NCBI RefSeq assembly: GCF_024756235.1
Contig: NZ_JANUGY010000012.1
Coordinates: 1-64,000, forward strand
From: Massilia kyonggiensis
GTDB taxonomy: Bacteria > Pseudomonadota > Gammaproteobacteria > Burkholderiales > Burkholderiaceae_D
Length of the DNA stretch: 64,000 nt
Reading direction: 5' to 3'
This document shows positions 15,589 through 24,543 of the stretch, piece after piece. The notes under the pieces were generated by a model. The model was given only the letters and a program-made list of their open reading frames with translations, searched no databases and had not been told where the DNA came from. The position numbers and the translations under genes were made by a program. The stretch's first letter is position 1. Each line of letters starts with the position of its first letter.

Positions 15589-16197
15589 TCAGGCTTCCTC
15601 GGCGCGCAGTGCCTGGCGGACGGCCGGGTCGGCCGACATCCTGTCGTGGAACGCCGCCAGCGCATCCAGGCCCGCCATGTCGACGCCTTTCGCGCGCGCC
15701 CAGCGCAGCACGACGTACAGGTATGGGTCGGCGATCGAACGGTGTCCCGCGAGCCAGTCGCGGTCCGTGAGCTCGCCGTCGAGCCGCTCGAGGTAGGTCC
15801 GGACGTGGCGGCGCGCATTGTTCGCCAACGCCTCGTCCAGGTCGCGTTCGTCGAGGAAGCGCGCCGGCGCGAACAGGGGCTTGAAGGCCTTGTGCACGTC
15901 GGAATTGAGGAAGGCGAGGCAGCGCATGACTTCGGCCCGGCCGCGCGGCGTGCCGTCGCCCGCCAGCTGCGCGTGCGGGTGGAGGTCGGCCAGGTAGCCG
16001 AGGATCGCGACGTTCTCCGTCAGGGCGAAGGCGTCGTGCACGAGCAGCGGCACGTTCCCGCCCGGGTTGAGCGCCAGGTACTCGGGCGACTTGATCGAGT
16101 CCAGCGTCATCGGCACGATCTCGTGCGGCACGTCGAGCCAGCCGAGAACGATCAGGTCGGCCAGCGAACAGGCGCCGCGCATGTGGTAGAGCTGCAT
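15589..16197 (-). CDS. Glutathione S-transferase
   Basis: A 202-residue cytoplasmic GST. The thioredoxin-like N-terminal domain (1-80) has MQLYHMRGACSLADLIVLGWL, with the Cys10/Ser11 region typical of bacterial beta-class enzymes, the cis-Pro motif NVPLLV, and the glutathione gamma-glutamyl motif LTENVAIL. An all-helical C-terminal domain (about 90-202) contains DRDWLAGHRSIADPYLY, the conserved N-capping box. Physiological substrate unknown. It lies upstream of bestrophin in the same direction. Confidence 0.9.
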   Translation of the reverse strand: MQLYHMRGACSLADLIVLGWLDVPHEIVPMTLDSIKSPEYLALNPGGNVPLLVHDAFALTENVAILGYLADLHPHAQLAGDGTPRGRAEVMRCLAFLNSDVHKAFKPLFAPARFLDERDLDEALANNARRHVRTYLERLDGELTDRDWLAGHRSIADPYLYVVLRWARAKGVDMAGLDALAAFHDRMSADPAVRQALRAEEA

Positions 16198-16299
16198 GGT
16201 GTCTCCAGTGTGTCGAAAGCGTTGCCACTATCGCACCGGACGACACTGCGCATTGGTGTATTTTCCGCACCGCGTTGCATCCCGCGGCGCACGGCACGG

Positions 16300-17478
16300 T
16301 CAGGCCGGCGCCAGCGCCTGTGCCACGGGTTCCAGCCGGCGCAGGCGCAGCGCGATCAGCAGGGCGGCGCCGAGCAATACGCCCAGCAGCGCCACGACGC
16401 CGTCCCAGCCGCCGTGTGCCCACAGCACGCCGCACAGCCAGCCGACGAGGCTGGAGCCGAGATAATAAAAGCACAGGTACAGCGCGGACGCGAGCGCCTG
16501 CTGCGTGCGGGCGCGCCGGCCCACCCAGCTGCTGGCGATCGAGTGCGACGCGAAGAAGCCGAACGTGAAGACGGCCATGCCGGCCACGATGACGGCGACG
16601 TTGTGGGCCAGCGTCAGCAGCAGGCCGGCGAACATCGTGCCAAGCACGGTCCACAGCACATGGCGCCGGCCCAGGCGGTCGGCGCGGCGGCCGGCCCACA
16701 CGGAACTGAAGATGCCCAGCAGATACAGCAGGGAGATCCCGCCGACCACGCTCTGGCGCAGCCCGAACGGCGCGCCCAGCAGCCGGAAGCCGATCACGTT
16801 GTAGGCGCTGACGAAACACCCCATCAGCAGGAACGACAGCGCGAACAGCCAGGGCAGGCCCGCGTCGCCGAAATGGCCGCGCAGGCCGTGCAGCAGCGCC
16901 GGCACGCCGCCGGACGACGGCCGGAAGTTGCGCGACGCGGGCAGGCTGCGCCAGAATTCCCACGCGGCCAGCAGGCCGGCCACGCCCATCACGGCGAACG
17001 CGGCGCGCCACGACACGAAGTCGGACAGCACGGCCGCCAGCACCCGCCCGACCATGCCGCCGAACGCATTGCCGCTGATGTACAGGCCCATCGACACGCC
17101 CAGCGACGCCGGCTCGATCTCCTCGCCCAGGTAAGCCATCGCGACGGCCGGCATGCCGCCCAGCGCGAAGCCCAGCAGCGTGCGCGCCGCCAGCAGTTGC
17201 GGGTAGGTGCGCGCGTACGCCGCGAGCACCGTCATCAGGGCGGCGACGACGAGCGCCACGACCATCATCGTCTTGCGCCCAAGGCGGTCGGACAGGATGG
17301 ACGAGAACAACAGCGACACCGCCAGCGCGCCCGTCGAGAGCGAGAGCGACAGGCTGCTCTGCGCGGGCGTGAGGCCGAAATCGTGCGCCAGCAGGGGCAT
17401 CAGCGGCTGCACGCAGTACAGCAGCGCGAAACAGGAAAAGCCGCCGAAGAACAGGGCGCGGTTCGTGGGATTGGTCAT
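16300..17478 (-). CDS. MFS transporter, YnfM-like
   Basis: A 392-residue, 12-helix major facilitator resembling the YnfM subgroup of E. coli-type exporters. Visible: FSCFALLYCVQPLMPLLAHDFGL at the N-terminus, motif A as SSILSDRLGRKTMMV, and the second-half repeat VWAGRRADRLGRRHVLW. It probably exports a small organic compound. It is divergent from the LysR gene at 17553 across 74 bp holding a perfect palindrome, so that regulator likely controls it. Confidence 0.83.
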   Translation of the reverse strand: MTNPTNRALFFGGFSCFALLYCVQPLMPLLAHDFGLTPAQSSLSLSLSTGALAVSLLFSSILSDRLGRKTMMVVALVVAALMTVLAAYARTYPQLLAARTLLGFALGGMPAVAMAYLGEEIEPASLGVSMGLYISGNAFGGMVGRVLAAVLSDFVSWRAAFAVMGVAGLLAAWEFWRSLPASRNFRPSSGGVPALLHGLRGHFGDAGLPWLFALSFLLMGCFVSAYNVIGFRLLGAPFGLRQSVVGGISLLYLLGIFSSVWAGRRADRLGRRHVLWTVLGTMFAGLLLTLAHNVAVIVAGMAVFTFGFFASHSIASSWVGRRARTQQALASALYLCFYYLGSSLVGWLCGVLWAHGGWDGVVALLGVLLGAALLIALRLRRLEPVAQALAPA

Positions 17479-17509
17479 GCCCCATCCTAGGATTGCCGGT
17501 TATGGCTGT

Positions 17510-17523
17510 CCAATATATATTGG
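17510..17523. promoter_or_regulatory. Perfect 14-bp palindrome, candidate LysR operator
   Basis: CCAATATATATTGG lies between the divergent MFS (start 17478) and LysR (start 17553) genes. LysR proteins bind interrupted AT-rich palindromes in such gaps. No obvious Shine-Dalgarno site precedes the LysR ATG, so this AT-rich stretch may also carry promoter elements. Confidence 0.5.
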
Positions 17524-17552
17524 TGGTGTTACTTATCGTTTTAAAATATAAA

Positions 17553-18446
17553 ATGGAACTGAGGCACCTGCGTTACTTCGTGGCCGTGGCGGAGGAGCTG
17601 AGCTTTACGCGCGCCGCCGAGCGCTTGCACATCGGCCAGCCGCCGTTGAGCCAGCAGATCCAGGCGCTGGAACACGAGATCGGCGCCCGGCTGTTCGAGC
17701 GCAACAGGCGGCGCGTGCTGCTGACGGAAGCGGGGCGGCTGTTCCTCGCCGATGCGCGCCGTATGCTGGCGCTGGGCGAGCAGGCCAAGGAGACGGCGCG
17801 CCGCGCCCACCTGGGCGAAACGGGCGAGCTGCGCGTCGGGTTCACGTTTTCCACGCCGTTCACGCCGCTGTTCGCGCGGGTCGTGCGGCGCTACCGCCAG
17901 CAGTACCCGGGCGTGCGGCTGACGTTCCACGAAATCCCCACGCAGCCGCAGCTGGCAAAGATCGAAGCGCGCGAGCTGGACGTGGGCTTCGTACGTCCCG
18001 GTCCGATGCCGCTGCCGCGCACGGTGGCGCTGACGATGCTGCGCCAGGATCCGCTGCGGCTCGTGCTGCCGGCCGACTCGCCGCTCGCGCGGAAAAAGAA
18101 GATCGCGGTGAAGGACCTCGCCGACCAGGCGTTCGTCGTCTTCCCCGAAAAGACGGGCACCGGCATCTACCACCAGATCTTCGACCTGTGCCGCGCCGCC
18201 GGCTTCACGCCGCACATCGCGATGGAGGCGGGCGAGCCGTCGACGATCATCGGCCTCGTCGCCGCCGGTTGCGGCGTTTCCGTGCTGCCCGGCTCCTTCG
18301 AAGGCATCCACATGGAAGGCGTCGTCTACCGGCCGCTGCTCGATCCCGACGCCACCACCGCGATGCTGCTCGCGCGCCATGCCGCGGGCGGGGGGCCGCT
18401 CGTCGACGCGTTCGTGGCGCTCGCGCAGGCCGAGACGGAAGTCTAG
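17553..18446 (+). CDS. LysR-family transcriptional regulator
   Basis: A 297-residue LysR-type regulator. The start is set at ATG 17553, giving MELRHLRYFVAVAEELSF. The frame continues 20 codons further upstream, but those residues are unlike the family and run over the palindrome. The helix-turn-helix is at about 17-37 (FTRAAERLHIGQPPLSQQIQALE). The effector domain (about 90-290) has the usual RVGFTFSTPFTPLFARVVRRYR and LPADSPLA elements seen in aromatic-acid-type regulators. It probably senses a substrate of the divergent MFS transporter. It ends in a 4-bp convergent overlap (CTAG, 18443-18446) with the RidA gene. Confidence 0.87.
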   Translation: MELRHLRYFVAVAEELSFTRAAERLHIGQPPLSQQIQALEHEIGARLFERNRRRVLLTEAGRLFLADARRMLALGEQAKETARRAHLGETGELRVGFTFSTPFTPLFARVVRRYRQQYPGVRLTFHEIPTQPQLAKIEARELDVGFVRPGPMPLPRTVALTMLRQDPLRLVLPADSPLARKKKIAVKDLADQAFVVFPEKTGTGIYHQIFDLCRAAGFTPHIAMEAGEPSTIIGLVAAGCGVSVLPGSFEGIHMEGVVYRPLLDPDATTAMLLARHAAGGGPLVDAFVALAQAETEV

Positions 18447-18880
18447 TCGGGCAGCACGGCGCGGAACGTGATCTCCACCAGCTGGGCGGGGAAGGCGAGG
18501 CGCGATACGCCGATCAGGTTGCTGGCGAGCTGCGGCTGGCCGGTGCCATACGCTTCCTTCCGCACCTTCGACGCCGCCGGGAAGGCCGCGTCCACGTCGA
18601 GCACGTACAAGGTCTCTTCCACGACGTCGTCCAGCGTGGCGCCGAATTCGGCCAGCAGCTCGACCGCGTTGCGGTAGGTCTGGCGGATCTGCGCTTCCAT
18701 CGCGTCGTAGTTGAGCGGCCTGCCGCTCGCGTCCAAGTCGGCCGGCGCAACCAGGTTGCCCTGCCGGTCGTGGCTCAGTTGTCCGGACAGGTAGACCGTG
18801 TCCTTGACCTGGATCCCCTGGACGTAGCCGAACAGGTCTTCCCATGCGACGCCGAAATTCACGACTTTCTTGCTGACCAT
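18443..18880 (-). CDS. RidA (YjgF/UK114) family protein
   Basis: A 145-residue cytoplasmic protein of the RidA superfamily, whose characterised members hydrolyse reactive enamine/imine intermediates. Visible: KDTVYLSGQLSHDRQGN, QTYRNAVELLAEFGATLDDVVEETLYV and the C-terminal block SRLAFPAQLVEITFRAVLP. An Arg lies at the position of the family's substrate-binding Arg. GGAGGG precedes the ATG at 18880. It may belong to a RidA subgroup rather than RidA itself. Confidence 0.85.
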   Translation of the reverse strand: MVSKKVVNFGVAWEDLFGYVQGIQVKDTVYLSGQLSHDRQGNLVAPADLDASGRPLNYDAMEAQIRQTYRNAVELLAEFGATLDDVVEETLYVLDVDAAFPAASKVRKEAYGTGQPQLASNLIGVSRLAFPAQLVEITFRAVLPD

Positions 18881-18967
18881 ATGCCCTCCGCTGTGTTGTA
18901 GGCTTGGCAGCGTAGCGGGAGCAAGGGTGGTCCGCCACTGGCCGATGGACAGGGCGGCGGCGGCCTG

Positions 18968-21859
18968 TCAATCCGCGTAGCTGATGCGGTCGCGGCCCGC
19001 GTGTTTCGACCGGTACAGCGCCTCGTCGGCGCGGCCGAGCAGGGCGACCGCATCGTGCGAGGTGCCGGGCGTAAAGGCGACGACGCCGAAGCTGGCGGTG
19101 ACGGCCAGCGTCTTGCCTTCGCCGATGTCGACGGGTTCGCCGCGCACGACGGCGCGCAGGGCGTCGATGCGGCTCGCGTCGGCCGGCAGGTTCAGGCCGG
19201 GCAGGACCACGACGAATTCCTCGCCGCCGTAGCGGCCCACCGCGTCGTACGGCCGCACTGCCGCGCGCAGGCGGCGCGCCGTTTCGACCAGCACCGCGTC
19301 GCCCGCCAGGTGGCCGTGCGTATCGTTGACGCGCTTGAAGTAATCGAGGTCCAGCAGCACGAGCGCGAAGCCTTCGCCCGAACGCGCGCATTTTTCGATT
19401 TCGCGCTCGACGATGTCCATCATCGCGACCCGGTTCCAGCACTGGGTCAGCCCGTCCTTCAGCGCGCGCAGGCGCATTTCCTCGCGCGACTGTTCCAGCT
19501 CGTGCGTGCGCTCGCGCACCAGTGCCGTCAGCTTCGTTTCGCGCGCGCGGTGCGCGCGCAGGCGCAGGCGGTGGAACGCGACGAATGCGCCCGCGACGCC
19601 GAGGGCGCACAGTATGTAGAACGGGACGCTGCGCCACCATGGCGGTGCGATCGTGAACGCCAGTTCCACCGGCGCCGACTGCTCGCCGGTGGCGCTGTCG
19701 ACGACGGCGACCTGGAAGCAGTAGCGGCCGCCCGGCAGCGCCGCGTAACGCACTTCCGGCTGCACCGTGTCGTTCCACTCGTCGTCGACGCCGAGCAGGC
19801 GGAAACGATAATGCCAGCCCCGGCCCTGGCCGAACTGCAGGTGGGCCAGGCGGAACACGATCTGGTCCGCCCGCCACGGCATCGGCGCGTCGCCCACCGG
19901 CAGCGGACCGTTGCCGCGCAGCGCCTCTTCGATCACGGGCTGGCGCAGCGCTGACGCGAACAGGCGTTCCGGGTGAAGCACGTGCGACAGGCCGTTACTG
20001 GTGATGAGCCAGATCGAACCGTCCCGGTCTTCGTACGTGCCGCGGCCGTTCGAATCGTTCCACGCCAGGCCCTGCGTCTGGTCCAGCGTGCGCCACTGAC
20101 TGCCGTTCCATACCGCGAAGCCCACGTCCAGCGCGACCCAGAGCCAGCCGCGGCTGTCTTCGCGGGCGTTCAGGATATACCGGTCGCGCAGCACCGGCGC
20201 ATCGATCCGCGCCGCGCGGCCGCCGCGCTGCAGCCGCCACACACCGTCGTGCGTGGCCGCGATCAGCGTGCCGTCGCGCGCGCAGTCCAGGCTGAGGATT
20301 TCGGCATCGCCCAGCACCGCGTCGTACGACTGGGTCTCCCAGGCCCGTCCGTCGAAACGCCTGACGTCGCTCATCCCGGCAAACCACAGATGGCCGCGCC
20401 CGTCAGTACAGCCGTCGGCCACCGCATCGGCGGCCGGTTCGTTGCCGACGGCGGGGAGGGGCGCCGTCGCGGGGTAGACATGCATGCCGGCTTCCGTGGC
20501 CATCCAGACGCGGCCGCCGTCCGCCACGACCTGGTTGATCTGCGGCTGCCGCGCGACCAGCGCCGTCCTGCCGTCCGGTTGCGTGCGCCGCAACAGCGCG
20601 CCGCCATAGGTGCCCGCCCACAGGTGGCCGTCCGCGTCGAGCGCCATACTGCCCCATTGCTGTGTCGCGTACGCGGGCTGGGCGGGGTCGGTGCGGAAGC
20701 GGCGCTCGCCGGGCACCTGCCAGGCATGGCCGGAACGCGTCCCGACATGCAGGATGCCACGAGGGTCGCGCAGCACCGAGATCACCACGTCGTTGGGCAA
20801 GCCCTGCGACGTGGTCCAGTTGTCGAGGTTTCCGTAGCCGAGCAGTTGCACGAGGCCGCGGCCCAGCGTGCCCAGCCAGATCCCGCGTTCGCGGTCCCGC
20901 AGGATCGCGGTGACGCCGCCGCCGACGTCCAGGCCATTCTGACGGCCGAAGTGCTGCCATCGGCCGTCCTGCCAGCGCAGCAGCCCGTCGTCGGCGTTCG
21001 TCAGCACCCGGCCATCCGCGTCCAGCCGCATCTCCGTGATGAGCTGGCGCTTGCGGATCTCGGACGGCGTCCGCTCCTGGAAGCGCGCGGCGCCCGCCGG
21101 CAGCACGAAGACATGCGTCGCGCTGCGCACCCAGAGCGTGCCCTCGCCATCGCGCACGATGCTGCTCCAGGCATCCGCGGGCAATCCGTCCTTGCCGCCC
21201 CGGACGGTCACGCGGCCGCGGTCGACGCTGCACAGGGCCGTGCCGCAACCCATCCACAGGGCGCCGTCCGTGTCGGCGTGGATGCTCAGGATCGTCGCCA
21301 GCCCGGGGTAGGCGCGGATCTGTTCGGGCGTGAAATAGGCGCGGACGTCGCCGCCGTCGCCGCGTGGCGTAATCTCCATGAGCTGGTCGCGCGCCACCAC
21401 CAGCACGCGGCCGTCGGCCGTAGCGGCGACGGGCTGGCCCGGCCAGACCTCGAGCGGCTCGCCATCGAACCGGACGGGACGGAACCGCCTGCCGTCGAAC
21501 CGGTATAGATTCTCGTATGTCCCGGCCCACATGCCCGTCGCGCCGCCGTCGACCAGCGCCGTCACGATCTTGTCGGGAAAGCCCTGCGCCGGACCGTAGC
21601 GGCGGAAGCCGGTGCCATTGAAACGGAACAGGCCGTTCTGCGTGCCGATCCATACGTAGCCGGCGGTATCCTGGGACGCCACCGTGACGGACAGGTTGCC
21701 GAGGCCCTCGGCCTGGCCGTAGGCCTTCAGGGGCAGGTGTTGTGCCGGCGCGCGCGTGCACAGGAAGGCGAGCGCCAGGGCCGCAAGACGAAGGAGCAGC
21801 TTGGGATACATGACGGGGCGGGACTGACTTGAATGCTTGAAATTGCGTAAGAGTAACAT
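18968..21859 (-). CDS. Periplasmic beta-propeller sensor with GGDEF diguanylate cyclase
   Basis: A 963-residue hybrid sensor making cyclic-di-GMP. Order: signal/anchor (hydrophobic LLRLAALALAFLCTRAPAQ at about 21-40), repeated two-component-regulator propeller blades (about 45-660, with GYVWIGTQNGLFRF and HLWAGTYGGALLR), a Y_Y_Y beta domain (about 690-760), a transmembrane helix (PFYILCALGVAGAFVAF), a short coiled coil, and a C-terminal GGDEF domain. The active site is intact (RYGGEEF), and an RPYD inhibitory site lies five residues before it. GAAGG supports the ATG at 21859; an alternative ATG at 21809-21811 gives a more usual signal peptide. It is divergent from the fucose operon, so it probably reports a related glycan or sugar. 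Confidence 0.87.
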   Translation of the reverse strand: MLLLRNFKHSSQSRPVMYPKLLLRLAALALAFLCTRAPAQHLPLKAYGQAEGLGNLSVTVASQDTAGYVWIGTQNGLFRFNGTGFRRYGPAQGFPDKIVTALVDGGATGMWAGTYENLYRFDGRRFRPVRFDGEPLEVWPGQPVAATADGRVLVVARDQLMEITPRGDGGDVRAYFTPEQIRAYPGLATILSIHADTDGALWMGCGTALCSVDRGRVTVRGGKDGLPADAWSSIVRDGEGTLWVRSATHVFVLPAGAARFQERTPSEIRKRQLITEMRLDADGRVLTNADDGLLRWQDGRWQHFGRQNGLDVGGGVTAILRDRERGIWLGTLGRGLVQLLGYGNLDNWTTSQGLPNDVVISVLRDPRGILHVGTRSGHAWQVPGERRFRTDPAQPAYATQQWGSMALDADGHLWAGTYGGALLRRTQPDGRTALVARQPQINQVVADGGRVWMATEAGMHVYPATAPLPAVGNEPAADAVADGCTDGRGHLWFAGMSDVRRFDGRAWETQSYDAVLGDAEILSLDCARDGTLIAATHDGVWRLQRGGRAARIDAPVLRDRYILNAREDSRGWLWVALDVGFAVWNGSQWRTLDQTQGLAWNDSNGRGTYEDRDGSIWLITSNGLSHVLHPERLFASALRQPVIEEALRGNGPLPVGDAPMPWRADQIVFRLAHLQFGQGRGWHYRFRLLGVDDEWNDTVQPEVRYAALPGGRYCFQVAVVDSATGEQSAPVELAFTIAPPWWRSVPFYILCALGVAGAFVAFHRLRLRAHRARETKLTALVRERTHELEQSREEMRLRALKDGLTQCWNRVAMMDIVEREIEKCARSGEGFALVLLDLDYFKRVNDTHGHLAGDAVLVETARRLRAAVRPYDAVGRYGGEEFVVVLPGLNLPADASRIDALRAVVRGEPVDIGEGKTLAVTASFGVVAFTPGTSHDAVALLGRADEALYRSKHAGRDRISYAD

Positions 21860-21927
21860 TTATTGCGCCTTCGTACTTACGTTGCCGATTCCTTCGATGG
21901 TGCGGTGCAGCAGAGCAAACAGTCGTA

Positions 21928-21949
21928 TGTTTTGAATTTATAGAATACA
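21928..21949. promoter_or_regulatory. Fucose-operon operator, copy 1
   Basis: TGTTTT-N10-AATACA, 38 bp before the SAF-domain gene and 69 bp from the GGDEF gene start. It matches copy 2 (28761-28782) at 20 of 22 positions, including the shared core AATTTATAGAATACA. It is most simply an operator for the GntR regulator encoded at 29899. Confidence 0.6.
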
Positions 21950-21986
21950 ATTATGCTGTTACTCAAGTCAGCCGCAAAGGATCGTC

Positions 21987-22325
21987 ATGTCCAGCACCAC
22001 CCCAGCGCAGGCGGGCAGCCTGCTGCTCATGTCGCGCGAGGATAACTGCCTCATCGCGCGCGTCGACCTCAAGGCCGGCACCCCGGTCGTCATCGACGGC
22101 CGCGAGGTCGCGCTGCCCGGCGACGTCCGCCTTGGGCACAAGGTCGCACGCCGCGACCTCGCCCCCGGCGACAAGGTGCTGCGCTACGGCGCGATCATCG
22201 GCACGGCCACCGTGCCCGTCGCCATCGGCGCGCACATCCACACGCACAACCTGGAAAGCGACTACATCCCGACCTTCACGCTGGACGAGGACGGCCACCA
22301 CTTCATCGGAAACAAAGCACCATGA
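21987..22325 (+). CDS. SAF-domain subunit of UxaA-type sugar-acid dehydratase
   Basis: A 112-residue SAF-domain protein, matching the small N-terminal domain of altronate/galactarate dehydratases. Seen: CLIARVDLKAGTPVVIDG, LGHKVARRDLAPGDKVLRYGAIIGTA and the conserved IHTHNLESDY. AAGGA lies 5 bases before the ATG. It overlaps the UxaA-domain gene by 4 bp, so the two form one split dehydratase. In this operon the expected reaction is L-fuconate -> 2-keto-3-deoxy-L-fuconate, by context. Confidence 0.85.
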   Translation: MSSTTPAQAGSLLLMSREDNCLIARVDLKAGTPVVIDGREVALPGDVRLGHKVARRDLAPGDKVLRYGAIIGTATVPVAIGAHIHTHNLESDYIPTFTLDEDGHHFIGNKAP

Positions 22326-23542
22326 CCACCTCCACCGACATCGCCCTGGCTGGGTATCCGCGCGCGGACGGGCGCAAGGGCATCCGCAACGTCGTCGTCG
22401 TCGCCTACCTCGTCGAATGCGCGCACCACGTGGCGCGGCTGATCGTGAATTCTTTTCCCGGCCAGCCCGTGCACCTGATCGGCTTCCCGGGCTGCTACCC
22501 GAACGAATACGCCGACACGATCATGCGCCGCGTGCTGACGCACCCGAACGTGGGCGCGGCGCTGCTCGTGTCGCTCGGCTGCGAGAGCTTCGACAAGAAC
22601 GGCGTGGCGCAGGCCGTCGCCGACAGCGGGCGGCCCGTCCACACGGTCACGATCCAGGACGTCGGCGGCACGCGCTCGGGCGTGAAGAGCGGCGTCGAAT
22701 GGGTGCAGTGGGCCGTCGAGGACCTGGCGCGCCAGGAGCGCGTGCCGATGCGCCTCGACGAACTGGTGGTGGCCACGATCTGCGGCGGCTCCGACAGCAC
22801 GAGCGGCATCACGGCCAATCCGGCGGTGGGTGCCGCGTTCGACCGCCTGATCGCGGCGGGCAGCGCCTGCGTGTTCGAGGAGACCGGTGAACTGGTCGGC
22901 TGCGAATTCCACATGAAGCGTCGCGCCGTCACGCCGGAACTGGGCGACGAGATCGTCAAGACGGTCGAGAAGGCGTCGCGCTACTACACGATCATGGGCC
23001 ACGGCAGCTTCGCCCCGGGCAATGCGGACGGCGGCCTGACGACGCTGGAAGAAAAATCGCTGGGCGCGTACGCGAAGAGCGGCGCGTCGCCGATCAGCGG
23101 CATCATCAAGCCGGGCGACCAGCCGCCCACCGGCGGCCTGTACCTGCTTGACGTGGTGCCGGACGGCGAGCCGCGCTTCGGCTTCCCAAACATCTCGGAC
23201 AACGCCGAGATCGTGGAACTGATCGCGTGTGGCGCGCACGTCACCCTGTTCACGACGGGCCGCGGCTCCGTGGTCGGCTCGGCCATTTCTCCCGTCATCA
23301 AGGTGTGCGCGAACCCGGCGACGTACGAACGCCTGGCGGACGACATGGACGTCAACGCGGGCCGCATCCTCACGGGGCACGCGAGCATCGAGGACGTCGG
23401 CAACGAGATCGTCGACCTCGTCGCCCGCGTGGCGAACGGCGAGTGCACGAAATCGGAAGACCTGGGCCACCAGGAATTCATCCTCACGTACAAGCAGTTC
23501 GAGCCGATCGGGCCGCGCTGCCTGCCGCTGAAGGCCGCCTGA
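22322..23542 (+). CDS. UxaA-family dehydratase catalytic subunit, probable L-fuconate dehydratase
   Basis: A 406-residue protein of the altronate/galactarate dehydratase large-domain family. Seen: GYPRADGRKGIRN at the start, GFPGCYPNEYAD, SLGCESFD, ICGGSDSTSGITANPAVG and, near the end, GRGSVVGSAISPVIKVCAN. Cysteines at several of these motifs are conserved in metal-dependent family members. The family normally acts on hexonates such as altronate or galactarate. The surrounding fucose genes and the absence of an enolase-type fuconate dehydratase argue for L-fuconate as substrate. Altronate remains possible but no uronate isomerase or reductase is present. Confidence 0.8.
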   Translation: MTTSTDIALAGYPRADGRKGIRNVVVVAYLVECAHHVARLIVNSFPGQPVHLIGFPGCYPNEYADTIMRRVLTHPNVGAALLVSLGCESFDKNGVAQAVADSGRPVHTVTIQDVGGTRSGVKSGVEWVQWAVEDLARQERVPMRLDELVVATICGGSDSTSGITANPAVGAAFDRLIAAGSACVFEETGELVGCEFHMKRRAVTPELGDEIVKTVEKASRYYTIMGHGSFAPGNADGGLTTLEEKSLGAYAKSGASPISGIIKPGDQPPTGGLYLLDVVPDGEPRFGFPNISDNAEIVELIACGAHVTLFTTGRGSVVGSAISPVIKVCANPATYERLADDMDVNAGRILTGHASIEDVGNEIVDLVARVANGECTKSEDLGHQEFILTYKQFEPIGPRCLPLKAA

Positions 23543-23543
23543 C

Positions 23544-24512
23544 ATGGACGTCACCAAACTGGGCCTCGGTTGCGCGCAACTGGGCGGCTTGTACGACCCG
23601 ATGGCGGAAGCGGACGCGTACGCGCTCGTCGATGCCGCCTGGGACCTGGGCATCCGCTATTTCGACACGGCGCCGTACTACGGCTTTACGTTGTCCGAGC
23701 ACCGCCTGGGCGCCGCGCTGCGTGCGCGGCCGCGCGGCGACTACACGATCAGCACGAAGGTCGGCCGCCTGATGTTTCCCGATCCAGGCGTGCAGCCGGG
23801 CGAATGCGGCTGGGCCGCGCCGCTGCCGTTCCGCCCGCACTACGACTACACGCACGACGGCGTCATGCGCTCGCACGAGGACACCCTGCAGCGCCTCGGC
23901 ATGGACCGCGTGGACTACCTGTACGTGCACGACATCGGCCGCGTCACCCACGGCGAGCGTCACGCGCATTACTGGAAGCAGCTGACCGAGGGCGGCGGTT
24001 TCCGCGCGCTGGCGCAGCTGCGCGACGAAGGCACGATCAAGGGCTTCGGCCTCGGCGTCAACGAGTGGGAAGCGATCGCCGACGCCATGGACGTGTGCGC
24101 GCTCGACTGCGTGCTGCTGGCCGGACGCTACACGCTGCTCGAGCAGGCGTCGCTGGCCCCCCTGATGGACCGCTGCACAAGGGAAGGGACGGCCGTCGTG
24201 ATCGGCGGGCCGTTCAACTCCGGCATCCTGGCGGGCACGAACAAGTTCAATTACGAGGACGCCCCGGCGGCCGTCGTCGAGCGGGTGCGCGCCATCGCCG
24301 CCGTCTGCCGCGACTTCGACGTGCCTTTGCAGGCCGCCGCGCTGCAATTCCCGATGGCGCATCCGGCCGCCGCGTCGTGCATCCCCGGCGCCCAGAACAT
24401 CGACCAGCTGCGCCGCAACGCGCACTGGTTTGCCCAGCCGCTGCCGGCCGGCCTGTGGACCGCGCTCAAGGACGCCGGCCTGCTGGACCCGGCCGCGCCC
24501 GTACCAGTCTGA
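23544..24512 (+). CDS. Aldo/keto reductase, probable L-fucose dehydrogenase
   Basis: A 322-residue aldo/keto reductase, NAD(P)-dependent, cytoplasmic. The catalytic tetrad is visible: Asp41 in YFDTAPYYG, Tyr46, Lys72 in ISTKVG and His129 in YLYVHDIG. The overall pattern resembles D-threo-aldose 1-dehydrogenase/L-fucose dehydrogenase, which oxidises L-fucose to L-fucono-lactone, the first step of the oxidative pathway. It follows the dehydratase by 1 bp. The zinc dehydrogenase at 28800 is a competing candidate for this step. Confidence 0.83.
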   Translation: MDVTKLGLGCAQLGGLYDPMAEADAYALVDAAWDLGIRYFDTAPYYGFTLSEHRLGAALRARPRGDYTISTKVGRLMFPDPGVQPGECGWAAPLPFRPHYDYTHDGVMRSHEDTLQRLGMDRVDYLYVHDIGRVTHGERHAHYWKQLTEGGGFRALAQLRDEGTIKGFGLGVNEWEAIADAMDVCALDCVLLAGRYTLLEQASLAPLMDRCTREGTAVVIGGPFNSGILAGTNKFNYEDAPAAVVERVRAIAAVCRDFDVPLQAAALQFPMAHPAAASCIPGAQNIDQLRRNAHWFAQPLPAGLWTALKDAGLLDPAAPVPV

Positions 24513-24543
24513 TCTTTCAATACCACCGTACCAAAGGAATACC

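Noticed and set aside
17493..17552. Longer LysR start adding 20 residues
   Set aside because: The added residues are unlike the family and cover the palindrome; MELRHLRYF at 17553 is the standard LysR beginning.
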